From NCBI RefSeq assembly GCF_047971665.1, contig NZ_JBKEAA010000027.1:62001-126000 (forward strand): a DNA stretch of 64,000 bases. Reading direction: 5' to 3'. The notes below the pieces were generated by a model that saw only the letters and a list, made by a program, of their open reading frames with translations, was not told the DNA's origin and ran no database searches. Numbering within the stretch: the stretch's first letter is position 1; every line of letters begins with the position of its first letter. Of the stretch, positions 1-7,716 are shown in pieces. Both the position numbers and the translations under genes were made by a program. This DNA comes from Castellaniella sp047971665 (GTDB lineage: Bacteria > Pseudomonadota > Gammaproteobacteria > Burkholderiales > Burkholderiaceae_B).

Positions 1-1
1 G

Positions 2-1390
2 CTGCCCACGGCGACCTGGTACGAAAAGAACGACCTGAACACCTCCGACATGCACCCCTTCATCCACCCGCTTTCGGCGGCCGTGGATCCGGTCTGGGAG
101 TCGCGCAGCGACTGGGAGATCTACAAGAATCTGGCCAAGAAATTCTCCGAGCTGGCGGCCGATGCGGACCTGCCCGACGAGGATCTGGTCTTGCAGCCCC
201 TGCAACACGACTCTCCGGGCGAACTGAGCGATCCCTACGACGTGCGTGAATGGCGCAAGGGCGAGTGCGAGCCGATTCCCGGCAAGACCATGCCGGGCAT
301 GATGGTCGTGGACCGTGACTACAAGCACGTCTACGAACGCTTCACCACGCTCGGCCCGCTGGCCGAAAAACTCGGCAACGGCGGCAAGGGCATCTCCTGG
401 GACACCAAGGAAGAAGTCGAATTCCTCGGAAAACTGAACTCCCGCGAGCGCGAACCCGGCGTCGGTCAGGGCCAGCCGCGCATCTTCACCGATATCGATG
501 CCTGCGAGACCATCCTGACCCTGGCGCCCGAGACCAACGGCCACGTCGCCGTCAAGGCCTGGGAGGCCCTCTCCAAATTCACCGGCCGGGACCACTCCCA
601 TCTGATCCGCTCCAGCGAACACGAAAAGATCCGCTACCGCGACATACAGGCCCAGCCGCGCAAGATCCTGACCTCGCCCACCTGGTCGGGGATCGAGTCC
701 GACAAGGTCAGCTACAGCGCCGGCTATACCAATGTGCACGAACTCATTCCCTGGCGCACGCTGACAGGCCGCCAGGAGCTTTACCAGGATCACCGCTGGA
801 TGCGGGATTTCGGCGAGGCCCTGTGCGTGTACCGGCCGCCCGTGGACACCCGGACCATCGAGCCCATGCTGGACAAGCGTTTCAGCAACGGCGAGCCGCA
901 TGTGGTGCTGAATTTCATCACGCCGCACCAAAAATGGGGAATCCACTCGACCTATTCGGACAACCTGATCATGCTGACGCTCTCGCGCGGCGGTCCGATC
1001 GTCTGGATGTCCGAAATCGATGCGGCCAAGGCCGGCATCGTGGACAACGACTGGATCGAGGTCTTCAACGTCAACGGCGCCCTGACCGCGCGGGCCGTGG
1101 TGAGCCAGCGCGTCCCCGAGGGCATGACCCTCATGTACCATGCCCAGGAAAAGATCGTGAACGTGCCGGGCTCCGAGGTCACCGGCAAGCGCGGCGGGAT
1201 TCACAATTCCGTGACCCGCACCGTGGTCAAGCCCACGCACATGATCGGCGGCTATGCCCAGCTCTCTTACGGCTTCAACTATTACGGCACGGTCGGTTCG
1301 AACCGTGACGAGTTCGTGGTCGTTCGCAAAATGAAAAACGTCGACTGGATGGATGAGACCCATGAGGTCTCCGCCCAGACGCAGGCCTGA
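2..1390 (+). CDS. narG: Respiratory nitrate reductase alpha subunit, C-terminal part (5' end outside window)
   Basis: This is the C-terminal ~460 residues of the membrane-bound nitrate reductase catalytic subunit, which reduces nitrate to nitrite at a bis-MGD molybdenum centre on the cytoplasmic face. The reading frame is open from the first base of the window, before the first ATG at 50, with the NarG-typical stretch WYEKNDLNTSDMHPF and later SAAVDPVWESRSDWEIYK. The C-terminal molybdopterin-dinucleotide binding domain is recognisable (GIHSTYSDNLIMLTLSRGGP, then WIEVFNVNG). It is followed after 12 bases by narH in the order narG-H-J-I. The frame looks intact; it is partial only because of the window edge. 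Family identity is very secure. Confidence 0.97.
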   Translation: MPTATWYEKNDLNTSDMHPFIHPLSAAVDPVWESRSDWEIYKNLAKKFSELAADADLPDEDLVLQPLQHDSPGELSDPYDVREWRKGECEPIPGKTMPGMMVVDRDYKHVYERFTTLGPLAEKLGNGGKGISWDTKEEVEFLGKLNSREREPGVGQGQPRIFTDIDACETILTLAPETNGHVAVKAWEALSKFTGRDHSHLIRSSEHEKIRYRDIQAQPRKILTSPTWSGIESDKVSYSAGYTNVHELIPWRTLTGRQELYQDHRWMRDFGEALCVYRPPVDTRTIEPMLDKRFSNGEPHVVLNFITPHQKWGIHSTYSDNLIMLTLSRGGPIVWMSEIDAAKAGIVDNDWIEVFNVNGALTARAVVSQRVPEGMTLMYHAQEKIVNVPGSEVTGKRGGIHNSVTRTVVKPTHMIGGYAQLSYGFNYYGTVGSNRDEFVVVRKMKNVDWMDETHEVSAQTQA

Positions 1391-1402
1391 GGAGTCCATT
1401 CC

Positions 1403-2944
1403 ATGAAAATCCGCGCACAAGTCGCCATGGTCCTGAATCTGGACAAATGTATCGGCTGCCACACCTGTTCGATTACCTGCAAGAACGTCTGGACGTCCCG
1501 CGAAGGCATGGAATATGCCTGGTTCAACAACGTCGAGACCAAGCCCGGCGTCGGCTATCCCAAGGACTGGGAAAACCAGGATCGCTGGAACGGCGGCTGG
1601 CGTCGCCGCGACAGCGGCCGCATCGAGCCGCGCCAGGGGGGCAAACTGCGCCTGCTCTCGCGCATCTTCTCGAACCCGAACCTGCCTGAAATCGACGACT
1701 ACTACGAGCCGTTCACCTTCGACTACGATTACCTGCAAAAGGCCCCGGAACGCTCCACGCCCCCCGTGGCGCGGCCGCGCTCCCTGATCACCGGCCAGCG
1801 CATGGAAAAGATCAAGTGGGGCCCCAACTGGGAAGAAATCCTCGGGGGGGAATTCTCCAAGCGCTCGCAGGACTACAACTTCGAGGCGGTTCAGAAAGAC
1901 ATCTACGGGCAGTTCGAGAACACCTTCATGATGTACCTGCCCCGCCTGTGTGAGCACTGCCTGAACCCCACCTGCGTGGCCAGCTGTCCGTCCGGGTCGA
2001 TCTACAAGCGCGCCGAGGACGGCATCGTCCTGATCGATCAGGACAAGTGCCGGGGCTGGCGCATGTGCGTGTCCGGATGCCCCTACAAAAAAATCTACTA
2101 CAACTGGAAATCCGGCAAGGCGGAAAAGTGCATCTTCTGCTATCCCCGGATCGAGGCCGGTCTGCCGACCGTCTGCTCCGAGACCTGCGTGGGCCGGATC
2201 CGCTACCTGGGCGTGCTGCTGTACGATGCCGACGGCATCGAGGCCGCTGCCAGCACGCTGCACGAAAAGGACCTGTACCAGGCGCAGCTGGATCTGTTCC
2301 TGGACCCGTACGACCCGGAAGTCCGTCGTCAGGCCCTGGCCGACGGCATTCCCGAGAACTGGCTGGATGCCGCCTGCAATTCACCGGTCTACAAGATGGC
2401 CGTCGAATGGAAGATCGCCTTCCCGCTGCACCCGGAATACCGGACCTTGCCCATGGTGTGGTACGTGCCGCCGCTCTCGCCGATCCAGTCCGCCGCCAAC
2501 AGCGGCCAGATCGGCGCGTTCGGTGAGATCCCCGACGTGCAGTCGTTGCGCATTCCCCTGCGCTATCTGGCCAACCTGCTGACGGCCGGCAACGAGCCGC
2601 CCGTGGCCACGGCGCTGGAACGGCTGCTGGGCATGCGCGCCTTCATGCGGGCGCGTTCCGTGGACCGGCAGGAACGCCACGACATCCTGGAACAGGTCGG
2701 TCTGACCCTGCATCAGGTCGAGGACATGCACCGCTATCTGGCGATCGCCAACTACGAGGATCGCTTTGTGGTGCCTACCGCCCATCGCGAAAACGCCGAG
2801 AATGCGTTCGAAATCCGCGGCGGCTGCGGCTTTACCTTCGGCAATGGTTGCTCGGGGGGCGCCTCCGAAGGCTCGCTGTTCGGCAAGCCTCGCAACAAGC
2901 GCAAGCCCAGCGTGGTGTTCCTCGATCCGGCCCGGACGGCCTAG
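1403..2944 (+). CDS. narH: Respiratory nitrate reductase beta (iron-sulfur) subunit
   Basis: The 513-residue electron-transfer subunit carries electrons from the NarI haems to NarG through four Fe-S clusters. Visible cysteine motifs are CIGCHTCSITC near residue 16, CEHCLNPTCVASC near residue 184, CRGWRMCVSGC near 217 and CIFCYPRIEAGLPTVCSETC near 243. The Trp in CRGWRMC, where a fourth Cys would be expected, is the known NarH signature of the [3Fe-4S] site. ATG 1403 is preceded by a GAGG-type ribosome site. The gene lies 12 bases after narG and 14 bases before narJ. Length is normal for the family and nothing looks damaged. Confidence 0.98.
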   Translation: MKIRAQVAMVLNLDKCIGCHTCSITCKNVWTSREGMEYAWFNNVETKPGVGYPKDWENQDRWNGGWRRRDSGRIEPRQGGKLRLLSRIFSNPNLPEIDDYYEPFTFDYDYLQKAPERSTPPVARPRSLITGQRMEKIKWGPNWEEILGGEFSKRSQDYNFEAVQKDIYGQFENTFMMYLPRLCEHCLNPTCVASCPSGSIYKRAEDGIVLIDQDKCRGWRMCVSGCPYKKIYYNWKSGKAEKCIFCYPRIEAGLPTVCSETCVGRIRYLGVLLYDADGIEAAASTLHEKDLYQAQLDLFLDPYDPEVRRQALADGIPENWLDAACNSPVYKMAVEWKIAFPLHPEYRTLPMVWYVPPLSPIQSAANSGQIGAFGEIPDVQSLRIPLRYLANLLTAGNEPPVATALERLLGMRAFMRARSVDRQERHDILEQVGLTLHQVEDMHRYLAIANYEDRFVVPTAHRENAENAFEIRGGCGFTFGNGCSGGASEGSLFGKPRNKRKPSVVFLDPARTA

Positions 2945-2958
2945 ACGGGAGGCGCGAC

Positions 2959-3657
2959 ATGAATTCCGTCACGACTTCCCGTCAGGCGCCGGTGTTCTCC
3001 GTCCTGTCCGTGCTGCTCAGCTACCCCGAGCAGGACTGGCTGGATGCCCTGCCGGAGCTGCATGCCACGTTGCCCGCCGAGGTGCGCACCCGGCTGGCGC
3101 CCCTGTTCGATTTCCTGGACCGGCAGGACGACCTGATCGATCTCCAGGAACAGTATGTCGCCACGTTTGACCGTCGGGCGATTCATTCCCTGCATCTGTT
3201 CGAGCACGTGCATGGTGAATCCCGCGACCGGGGGCAGGCCATGGTCGACCTGCGCAACGAGTATCTGAAGCACGGCCTGGAACCCGCCACCACCGAACTG
3301 CCGGATTACGTGCCGCTGTTCCTCGAATTCCTCGGCCAGATCCCGACCGGGGCGGCAGAGGAACTGCTGGGCGATGCCATTCACGTGCTGGCCCGGCTGG
3401 GTGACAAACTGACCGAATCGGACAGCCCCTACGCCTGTCTGTTCGCCCAGTTGCGAACCATGACCGACGTGCAGCCCGAGGTCCTGCCCGATCCCCCCGA
3501 AGGGGATATGGAGGAAACACTGATCACCTTCGGCCCCCAGGCCGATGGCACCGAACCGCTGCTCATGCAGCGTCAGGGTGGCGGAGATGGCGCGCAGCCT
3601 CTCGTGTTCCATCCCCCCCGTTCCCGCCAGGCCGGTCCGGCCGGCGGTCAGGCTTGA
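2959..3657 (+). CDS. narJ: Nitrate reductase molybdenum cofactor assembly chaperone
   Basis: NarJ is the dedicated cytoplasmic chaperone that holds apo-NarG until Fe-S and molybdenum cofactor are inserted; it is not part of the final enzyme. The 232-residue product starts at MNSVTTSRQAPVFSVLSVLL, directly after GGGAGGCGCGAC. A longer in-frame reading from 2848 would run inside narH and is rejected. The helical core with SVLLSYPEQDW and LFEHVHGESRDRGQAMVDL is characteristic of the NarJ/TorD superfamily. It lies between narH and narI with short gaps and is surely co-transcribed. The C-terminal ~40 residues are low complexity and rich in Pro, Gly and Arg. Confidence 0.96.
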   Translation: MNSVTTSRQAPVFSVLSVLLSYPEQDWLDALPELHATLPAEVRTRLAPLFDFLDRQDDLIDLQEQYVATFDRRAIHSLHLFEHVHGESRDRGQAMVDLRNEYLKHGLEPATTELPDYVPLFLEFLGQIPTGAAEELLGDAIHVLARLGDKLTESDSPYACLFAQLRTMTDVQPEVLPDPPEGDMEETLITFGPQADGTEPLLMQRQGGGDGAQPLVFHPPRSRQAGPAGGQA

Positions 3658-3667
3658 GGAGAATCCC

Positions 3668-4351
3668 ATGAAAGACACACTCGAACTCTTTTTCTTTGGG
3701 GTGTATCCCTACATTGCGCTGACCGTGTTCTTCGTGGGCAGCCTGCTGCGATTCGAACGTGAGCAGTACACCTGGAAAAGCGATTCCAGCCAGCTGCTGC
3801 GCACGGGATCGTTGCGCTGGGGCAGCAACCTGTTCCATGTCAGCATCATCGCGCTGTTCTTCACCCACATGGTGGGGCTGCTGACGCCGCCCGAGGTCTA
3901 TCACATCTTCGTCACCACAGAGGCCAAGCAGATGATGGCCATCGTGGTCGGCGCGATTCTGGGGATCATGTGCCTGGTCGGCCTTTTGCTGCTGATCCAC
4001 CGCCGCTGGACGGAGATCCGGCTGGCCCATAACTCGAACCTGTCCGACTGGGTGACGCTGCTGTGGATCCTGCTGGTGCTGGTCGTGGGCATTGCCTCGA
4101 TCTTCACCTCCCTGCAGCACACCAACGGCGCGGTCATGATCCAGCTGGGCGAATGGGCCCAGCGCATCGTCACCTTCCGCAGCGGTGCGGTCGGCGCCCT
4201 TGAGGGTGTGCCCGGCGTCTATCGCCTGCACATGGTGCTGGGCATGACGCTGTTCGTGATCTTCCCCTTCACCCGCCTGGTGCATGTCTGGTCGGGTTTC
4301 GCCTCGGTCGCCTATCTGGCCCGGGCCTGGCAGATCGTGCGGCCGCGCTGA
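3668..4351 (+). CDS. narI: Respiratory nitrate reductase gamma subunit (cytochrome b)
   Basis: The 227-residue membrane subunit oxidises quinol and passes electrons through two b haems to NarH. ATG 3668 follows GAGGAGAATCCC, a good ribosome site, so the longer frame starting inside narJ is not used. Five hydrophobic segments are apparent (for example FFFGVYPYIALTVFFVGSLL and LGMTLFVIFPFTRLVHVWSG), with His residues placed like the NarI haem ligands (LFHVSI, FFTHMVG, YRLHMVLG, RLVHVWSG). It is the last structural gene of narGHJI and is followed after 17 bases by a parvulin gene. Confidence 0.97.
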   Translation: MKDTLELFFFGVYPYIALTVFFVGSLLRFEREQYTWKSDSSQLLRTGSLRWGSNLFHVSIIALFFTHMVGLLTPPEVYHIFVTTEAKQMMAIVVGAILGIMCLVGLLLLIHRRWTEIRLAHNSNLSDWVTLLWILLVLVVGIASIFTSLQHTNGAVMIQLGEWAQRIVTFRSGAVGALEGVPGVYRLHMVLGMTLFVIFPFTRLVHVWSGFASVAYLARAWQIVRPR

Positions 4352-4368
4352 ACGACACGGGACACAGG

Positions 4369-5115
4369 ATGATTACCGTCAACGACACTTCAATCTCCGA
4401 GGCCGAGATCCTGGCCGAAGTCCCGCGCCACCAGCACGAGGCCAATCCCCGTCTGGCCGCGGGTCAGGAGCTGGTGCTGCGGGTACTGTGCCGTCAGCGT
4501 GCCGTCGAGCTGGAACTGTCGGCCGAGGATGACGATGCCTTGCTTGAATCCGTGCTGGCGCACGACGTGCGCACGCCCGAGGCGGACGAGGCCAGTTGCC
4601 GGCGTTACTACGAGCAGCATCCCGACGAATTCCGCGAGGGCGACCGGATCGAGGCCTGGCATATCCTGTTCCAGGCCACCTCGGGACTGGATGTGCAGAA
4701 ATTGCGTGCCCGCGCCAACGGGGTGCTGGCCGAACTGCACCGCGAGGGGCTGGGCGCATTCGCCGCCAATGCCCGGGCCTATTCCAACTGTCCCTCAGGA
4801 GCCGGTGGCGGCGCGCTGGGCGAGCTCAAACGCGGCGAAATGGTGCCGGAATTCGAGCGGGCGATTTTCGCGCTGCCTGAATATACGCTGGGCGGCGAGC
4901 TGGTCGAGACCCGTTTCGGGTTCCATATCGTGCGCACCGGGTTCAAGATCGAAGGCCATGCCTTGCCGTTCGAGGATGTGCGGGAACGGCTGGCGGGCTG
5001 GCTCGAAGAAGCCAGCCGGAGACGCGCCGTCCACCAATATCTGCAGCAGTTGGTCGGGGCGGCCGAGATTCAGGGCATCCCCATGCAAGGCGCGGATTCC
5101 CCGCTGGTGCAATAA
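4369..5115 (+). CDS. Parvulin-type peptidyl-prolyl isomerase of the nar operon (NifM-like)
   Basis: The 248-residue protein has a rotamase/PpiC domain in its C-terminal half: EAWHILFQATSGLD, ARAYSNCPSGAGGGALGELKRGEM, FGFHIVRTG. The N-terminal half is helical and resembles the SurA/NifM type. There is no signal peptide, so it probably acts in the cytoplasm, where it could assist folding or maturation of the nitrate reductase complex. It begins 17 bases after narI and is followed by a strong hairpin, so it appears to be the last gene of the operon. Parvulin genes at this position recur in beta- and gammaproteobacterial nar operons; the specific client is not shown by the sequence. Confidence 0.88.
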   Translation: MITVNDTSISEAEILAEVPRHQHEANPRLAAGQELVLRVLCRQRAVELELSAEDDDALLESVLAHDVRTPEADEASCRRYYEQHPDEFREGDRIEAWHILFQATSGLDVQKLRARANGVLAELHREGLGAFAANARAYSNCPSGAGGGALGELKRGEMVPEFERAIFALPEYTLGGELVETRFGFHIVRTGFKIEGHALPFEDVRERLAGWLEEASRRRAVHQYLQQLVGAAEIQGIPMQGADSPLVQ

Positions 5116-5144
5116 CAGGCCTGCTTGCGGGTCGTCCCGGTCGG

Positions 5145-5212
5145 GGCGCCTCTCCCGCACCGTTGCCGTCCGACCGATCCGGACGGCGTGCGGGGCGCCA
5201 GACGTGTTTTTT
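5145..5212 (+). terminator. Rho-independent terminator at the end of the nar operon
   Basis: A long GC-rich hairpin runs from GGCGCC at 5145 to GGCGCC at 5194-5199, with an inner stem GCCGTCC/GGACGGC and a middle stem CCGCAC/GTGCGG. A run of six T follows at 5207-5212. It sits between the convergent ends of the nar operon and nsrR and abuts the nsrR stop codon. Confidence 0.75.
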
Positions 5213-5661
5213 CAGACGTGCGTCGCCAGGCGATCCGGCGGTACGCGGATCGCGGCCGGCGGTGTCGCCGGGATCACATCCGCGAGAGTGTGGGCGTCCA
5301 GATGACTCATGAAGGCCTGCATCGCGCCGGTCACGATGGACTTCAGCCCGCAGCAGCCGCTCAGGATGCAGTGGTTGTCGGCGCCCATGCACTCGACCAG
5401 CGCCAGATCGTTTTCCATATCGCGAATCAGGGCGCCGAGGCGGATTTCGGCGGGCTCGTGGGCCAGCTCCATGCCGCCATTCTTGCCGCGCACCGTGCGG
5501 ATCCAGCCGCGCTGGGCCAGACGATGCGTGATTTTCATCAGATGCGGTTCGGAGATGCCGTAGACCTGGGCCACCTCGGCGATCGTGCAGAGGCGGTCGC
5601 GGTGGCTGCCCAGATAGATCAGCAGCCGTACTGCGTAGTCGCTCATGTTGGTCAGGCGCAT
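5212..5661 (-). CDS. nsrR: Rrf2-family nitric oxide-sensing repressor NsrR
   Basis: The 149-residue regulator has an N-terminal winged helix (MRLTNMSDYAVRLLIYLG, then GISEPHLMKITHRLAQRGWI) and a C-terminal cysteine cluster: Cys91, Cys98, Cys103 and Cys104 in VECMGADNHCILSGCCGLKS. Such cysteines ligate the [Fe-S] cluster that senses NO in NsrR and RirA-type Rrf2 proteins. It lies immediately downstream of, and on the same strand as, nnrS and a truncated haemoglobin, whose upstream region contains an NsrR-like palindrome at 7423-7445. IscR is an alternative in this family, but the neighbours argue for NsrR. Confidence 0.92.
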   Translation of the reverse strand: MRLTNMSDYAVRLLIYLGSHRDRLCTIAEVAQVYGISEPHLMKITHRLAQRGWIRTVRGKNGGMELAHEPAEIRLGALIRDMENDLALVECMGADNHCILSGCCGLKSIVTGAMQAFMSHLDAHTLADVIPATPPAAIRVPPDRLATHV

Positions 5662-5686
5662 GATGGGTCCTGGTGTCGTGCGGGCC

Positions 5687-7000
5687 TCAACGCGCCTGGA
5701 CCGTCGGGGCGGATGCAGAGGCTGGACGGGGCGCGGCCGCGACGGGCGCGGTCTGTTGCGGGCGCGGGCGGATCAGCAGGGGAGAGAAACGCCACAGGTA
5801 CAGCCCCATGCACAGGATCCAGGCGGTGGCAGCCAGATGCAGCAGATAGGGGCTGGAAGCCGAGGGCCACAACGCGGCCAGGCGGAACACGACGGCCGCG
5901 ATCATCAGCCAGTAGCTGGCCAGCATGCTGCCGTCCAGCGCCAGCGGGCGTCCCAGATGGCCCAGGGCCGTGCGGGTCAGCATGCCGATGATGAGGATGC
6001 AGAAGCCGGCCATGCCGATGAGATGGACATGCGTGGCGCTGCGGGCCAGCAGACCGCGTAGCAGCGTCGGGTCGAACAGGCCGCTGACCTGGATCGCCGC
6101 GACCAGCAGTCCCACGCCGATGAAGGCGTAGCCCAGATACAGAATCCACAGCATGGGTTTGTGCAGCACCGCCAGCGGCCGCCAGGCCAGCAACTGGCCC
6201 AGGCTGATCAGGCCGGTCAGCGCCAGACTGCAGGCCATGATCAGCGGCAGGAGCGCTGGCCCGCCAGTGGGGGGCGGCACGATCTGCGCCAGGATGCCGG
6301 CCACGAGCGCCAGCGCGCTGAAGACCATCTGCGTATGACCGGAGCGGGTCAGCATCGGGATCTGCAGACCCTGGACCATGCGCATGGAAAAGAAGGGGAT
6401 GACGCGCCTGGCAATCAGCAGGGCGATCACGGCCATGCCGATCAGGCCCAGGTCGAAGCGCTGCATCAGCGTGATGTAGTCGCCGCGCAGCGCGGCCAGC
6501 AGATACAGCAGGTCGGCCAGGCCCACGGCCAGCATCAGCACGGGCAGGCCATAATTGCGACGGCTTCGCCCCTTGACCATGACGCGCATCAGACAGGCCG
6601 CGGAGATCAGGAAAAACAGCAGTTCAGCCACCGTGGCGAGCCAGAAGCCCGGCAGCCCGCCGGTCAGGAAGCCGATGCGGGCGATGAGCCACAGCAGGCA
6701 CAGCAGGCCCAGAGGACGGCCGGAGAGCGGGTTGAACCCGGTCCAGGTCGCGCTGGCGGTCAACAGGAAGCCCACGGCGATGGTGATGATGAATCCCCAC
6801 AGCATTTCGTGCGCATGCCAGTAGACGAGCGGCAGCGGGCCGTTCAGCACCTGGGGAGCAAAGATCCACAGGGCGATCGAGATCAGCGCCCAGGCCGCGC
6901 CGGCCATGTAGAGCGGGCGGAAGCCGAGGGCCAGAAAGGCCTTCATGGATGGCCGCGGTGCGGCTGCGGCCGGTTCATCAATATTGAGCAGGCGGGACAT
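5687..7000 (-). CDS. nnrS: NnrS family haem/copper membrane protein of nitrosative stress
   Basis: The 437-residue integral membrane protein has about twelve hydrophobic segments and NnrS-typical stretches such as FLALGFRPLYMAGAAWALIS, YWHAHEMLWGFIITIAVGFLLTA and HVHLIGMAGFCILIIGMLTRTALGH. NnrS proteins protect against NO-derived dinitrosyl iron complexes and are usually under NsrR or Nnr control; their exact chemistry is unsettled. Its start overlaps the 3' end of the upstream haemoglobin gene by 23 bases, implying translational coupling, and nsrR follows after 25 bases. The last ~35 residues are Ala/Pro-rich and probably disordered. Confidence 0.92.
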   Translation of the reverse strand: MSRLLNIDEPAAAAPRPSMKAFLALGFRPLYMAGAAWALISIALWIFAPQVLNGPLPLVYWHAHEMLWGFIITIAVGFLLTASATWTGFNPLSGRPLGLLCLLWLIARIGFLTGGLPGFWLATVAELLFFLISAACLMRVMVKGRSRRNYGLPVLMLAVGLADLLYLLAALRGDYITLMQRFDLGLIGMAVIALLIARRVIPFFSMRMVQGLQIPMLTRSGHTQMVFSALALVAGILAQIVPPPTGGPALLPLIMACSLALTGLISLGQLLAWRPLAVLHKPMLWILYLGYAFIGVGLLVAAIQVSGLFDPTLLRGLLARSATHVHLIGMAGFCILIIGMLTRTALGHLGRPLALDGSMLASYWLMIAAVVFRLAALWPSASSPYLLHLAATAWILCMGLYLWRFSPLLIRPRPQQTAPVAAAPRPASASAPTVQAR

Positions 7001-7400
7001 GCGTGTCGAACTCCGTCACGGGTTGGTCAGGTTGATGGCTGATCTGGTAGCCGTACCACAGGCTGCGGGCGATGCGGCGGGCAAAATCCTCGGCCATAGA
7101 CGTGAAGGCCGGGTTGTCGAATTCGTCCAGGGTGTCGCGAAACAGGCTCAGCCAGTGCGCGAACATCGGGCCTTTCAGGCCCGGCAGAGCGATATGGCGC
7201 GGCATGGGCGCGCCGCTGTAGGTACCGGTGCGCCGCAGCAGCGAGGACCAGAAGCGCACCATGTGCTCCAGGTGCTTGTCCCAGTCATGGATATGGTCGT
7301 CGAAAATCGGCCCCAGCATGGCATCCTGGCGCACACGACGGTAAAAATGATGGACGAGCGTCGTGATCTCTTCCTCGGTACAGACCGGAGCGTCTTCCAT
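6978..7400 (-). CDS. Group III truncated haemoglobin
   Basis: The 140-residue globin shows the group III truncated haemoglobin pattern: TEEEITTLVHHFYRRVRQDAMLGPIF in helices A/B, DKHLEHMVRFWSSLLRRTGTY leading to the CD/E region, and PMPRHIALPGLKGPMFAHWLSLF, where the His of HW is the likely proximal haem ligand. A role in NO detoxification is inferred from its operon with nnrS and nsrR and from the NsrR-type site 23 bases upstream of its start. It overlaps nnrS by 23 bases. Group III globins are Campylobacter Ctb-like; I give no symbol because naming varies. Confidence 0.92.
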   Translation of the reverse strand: MEDAPVCTEEEITTLVHHFYRRVRQDAMLGPIFDDHIHDWDKHLEHMVRFWSSLLRRTGTYSGAPMPRHIALPGLKGPMFAHWLSLFRDTLDEFDNPAFTSMAEDFARRIARSLWYGYQISHQPDQPVTEFDTHVPPAQY

Positions 7401-7422
7401 GTGGGCTGAGGCGGGAATTTAA

Positions 7423-7445
7423 AAGATTCATATTATAGTTATCTT
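7423..7445 (-). promoter_or_regulatory. Putative NsrR operator
   Basis: A 23-bp element in 11-1-11 arrangement begins AAGATTCATAT and ends ATAGTTATCTT. The two arms match at 8 of 11 positions as an inverted repeat, including the outer AAGAT/ATCTT typical of NsrR sites. It lies 23 bp upstream of the haemoglobin start, overlapping an AT-rich stretch suitable for a -10 element. This would place the haemoglobin-nnrS-nsrR unit under NO-responsive autoregulation. Confidence 0.7.
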
Positions 7446-7716
7446 AACGAGGATCCGCAAAGGCGCGGCCCAACAAGGCGCGGCCCGATCCATGCGTCCA
7501 GGTCCATGCCCCGGCCGGCGCGTCCGGGAAGTGTATTCAGGCCGGCGTGCCCGGATCGTCGCGTCCGGATCATCGTGTCCACGCCCGACATATCGTTTTC
7601 CTGAACTGCCCCGGCGCGTGCTCTGCGGGCCGGTTCAGTTATGATCACCAGAATGACTCTTTTTTCTTTTTTTTACCAGGATCGGCTGCATCGCAGCATC
7701 GCTGGCATTTTCCTCC
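7446..7716. other. Divergent intergenic region upstream of the lipid A modification genes
   Basis: No credible gene is seen here. The segment contains short direct repeats: AAGGCGCGGCCC twice at about 7458 and 7473, and a 14-bp unit (GGATCGTCGCGTCC then GGATCATCGTGTCC) twice near 7554-7581. A pyrimidine-rich T tract (about 7658-7674) precedes the glycosyltransferase gene. The promoter of that gene is presumably here, but no convincing -35/-10 pair could be chosen. Confidence 0.4.
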
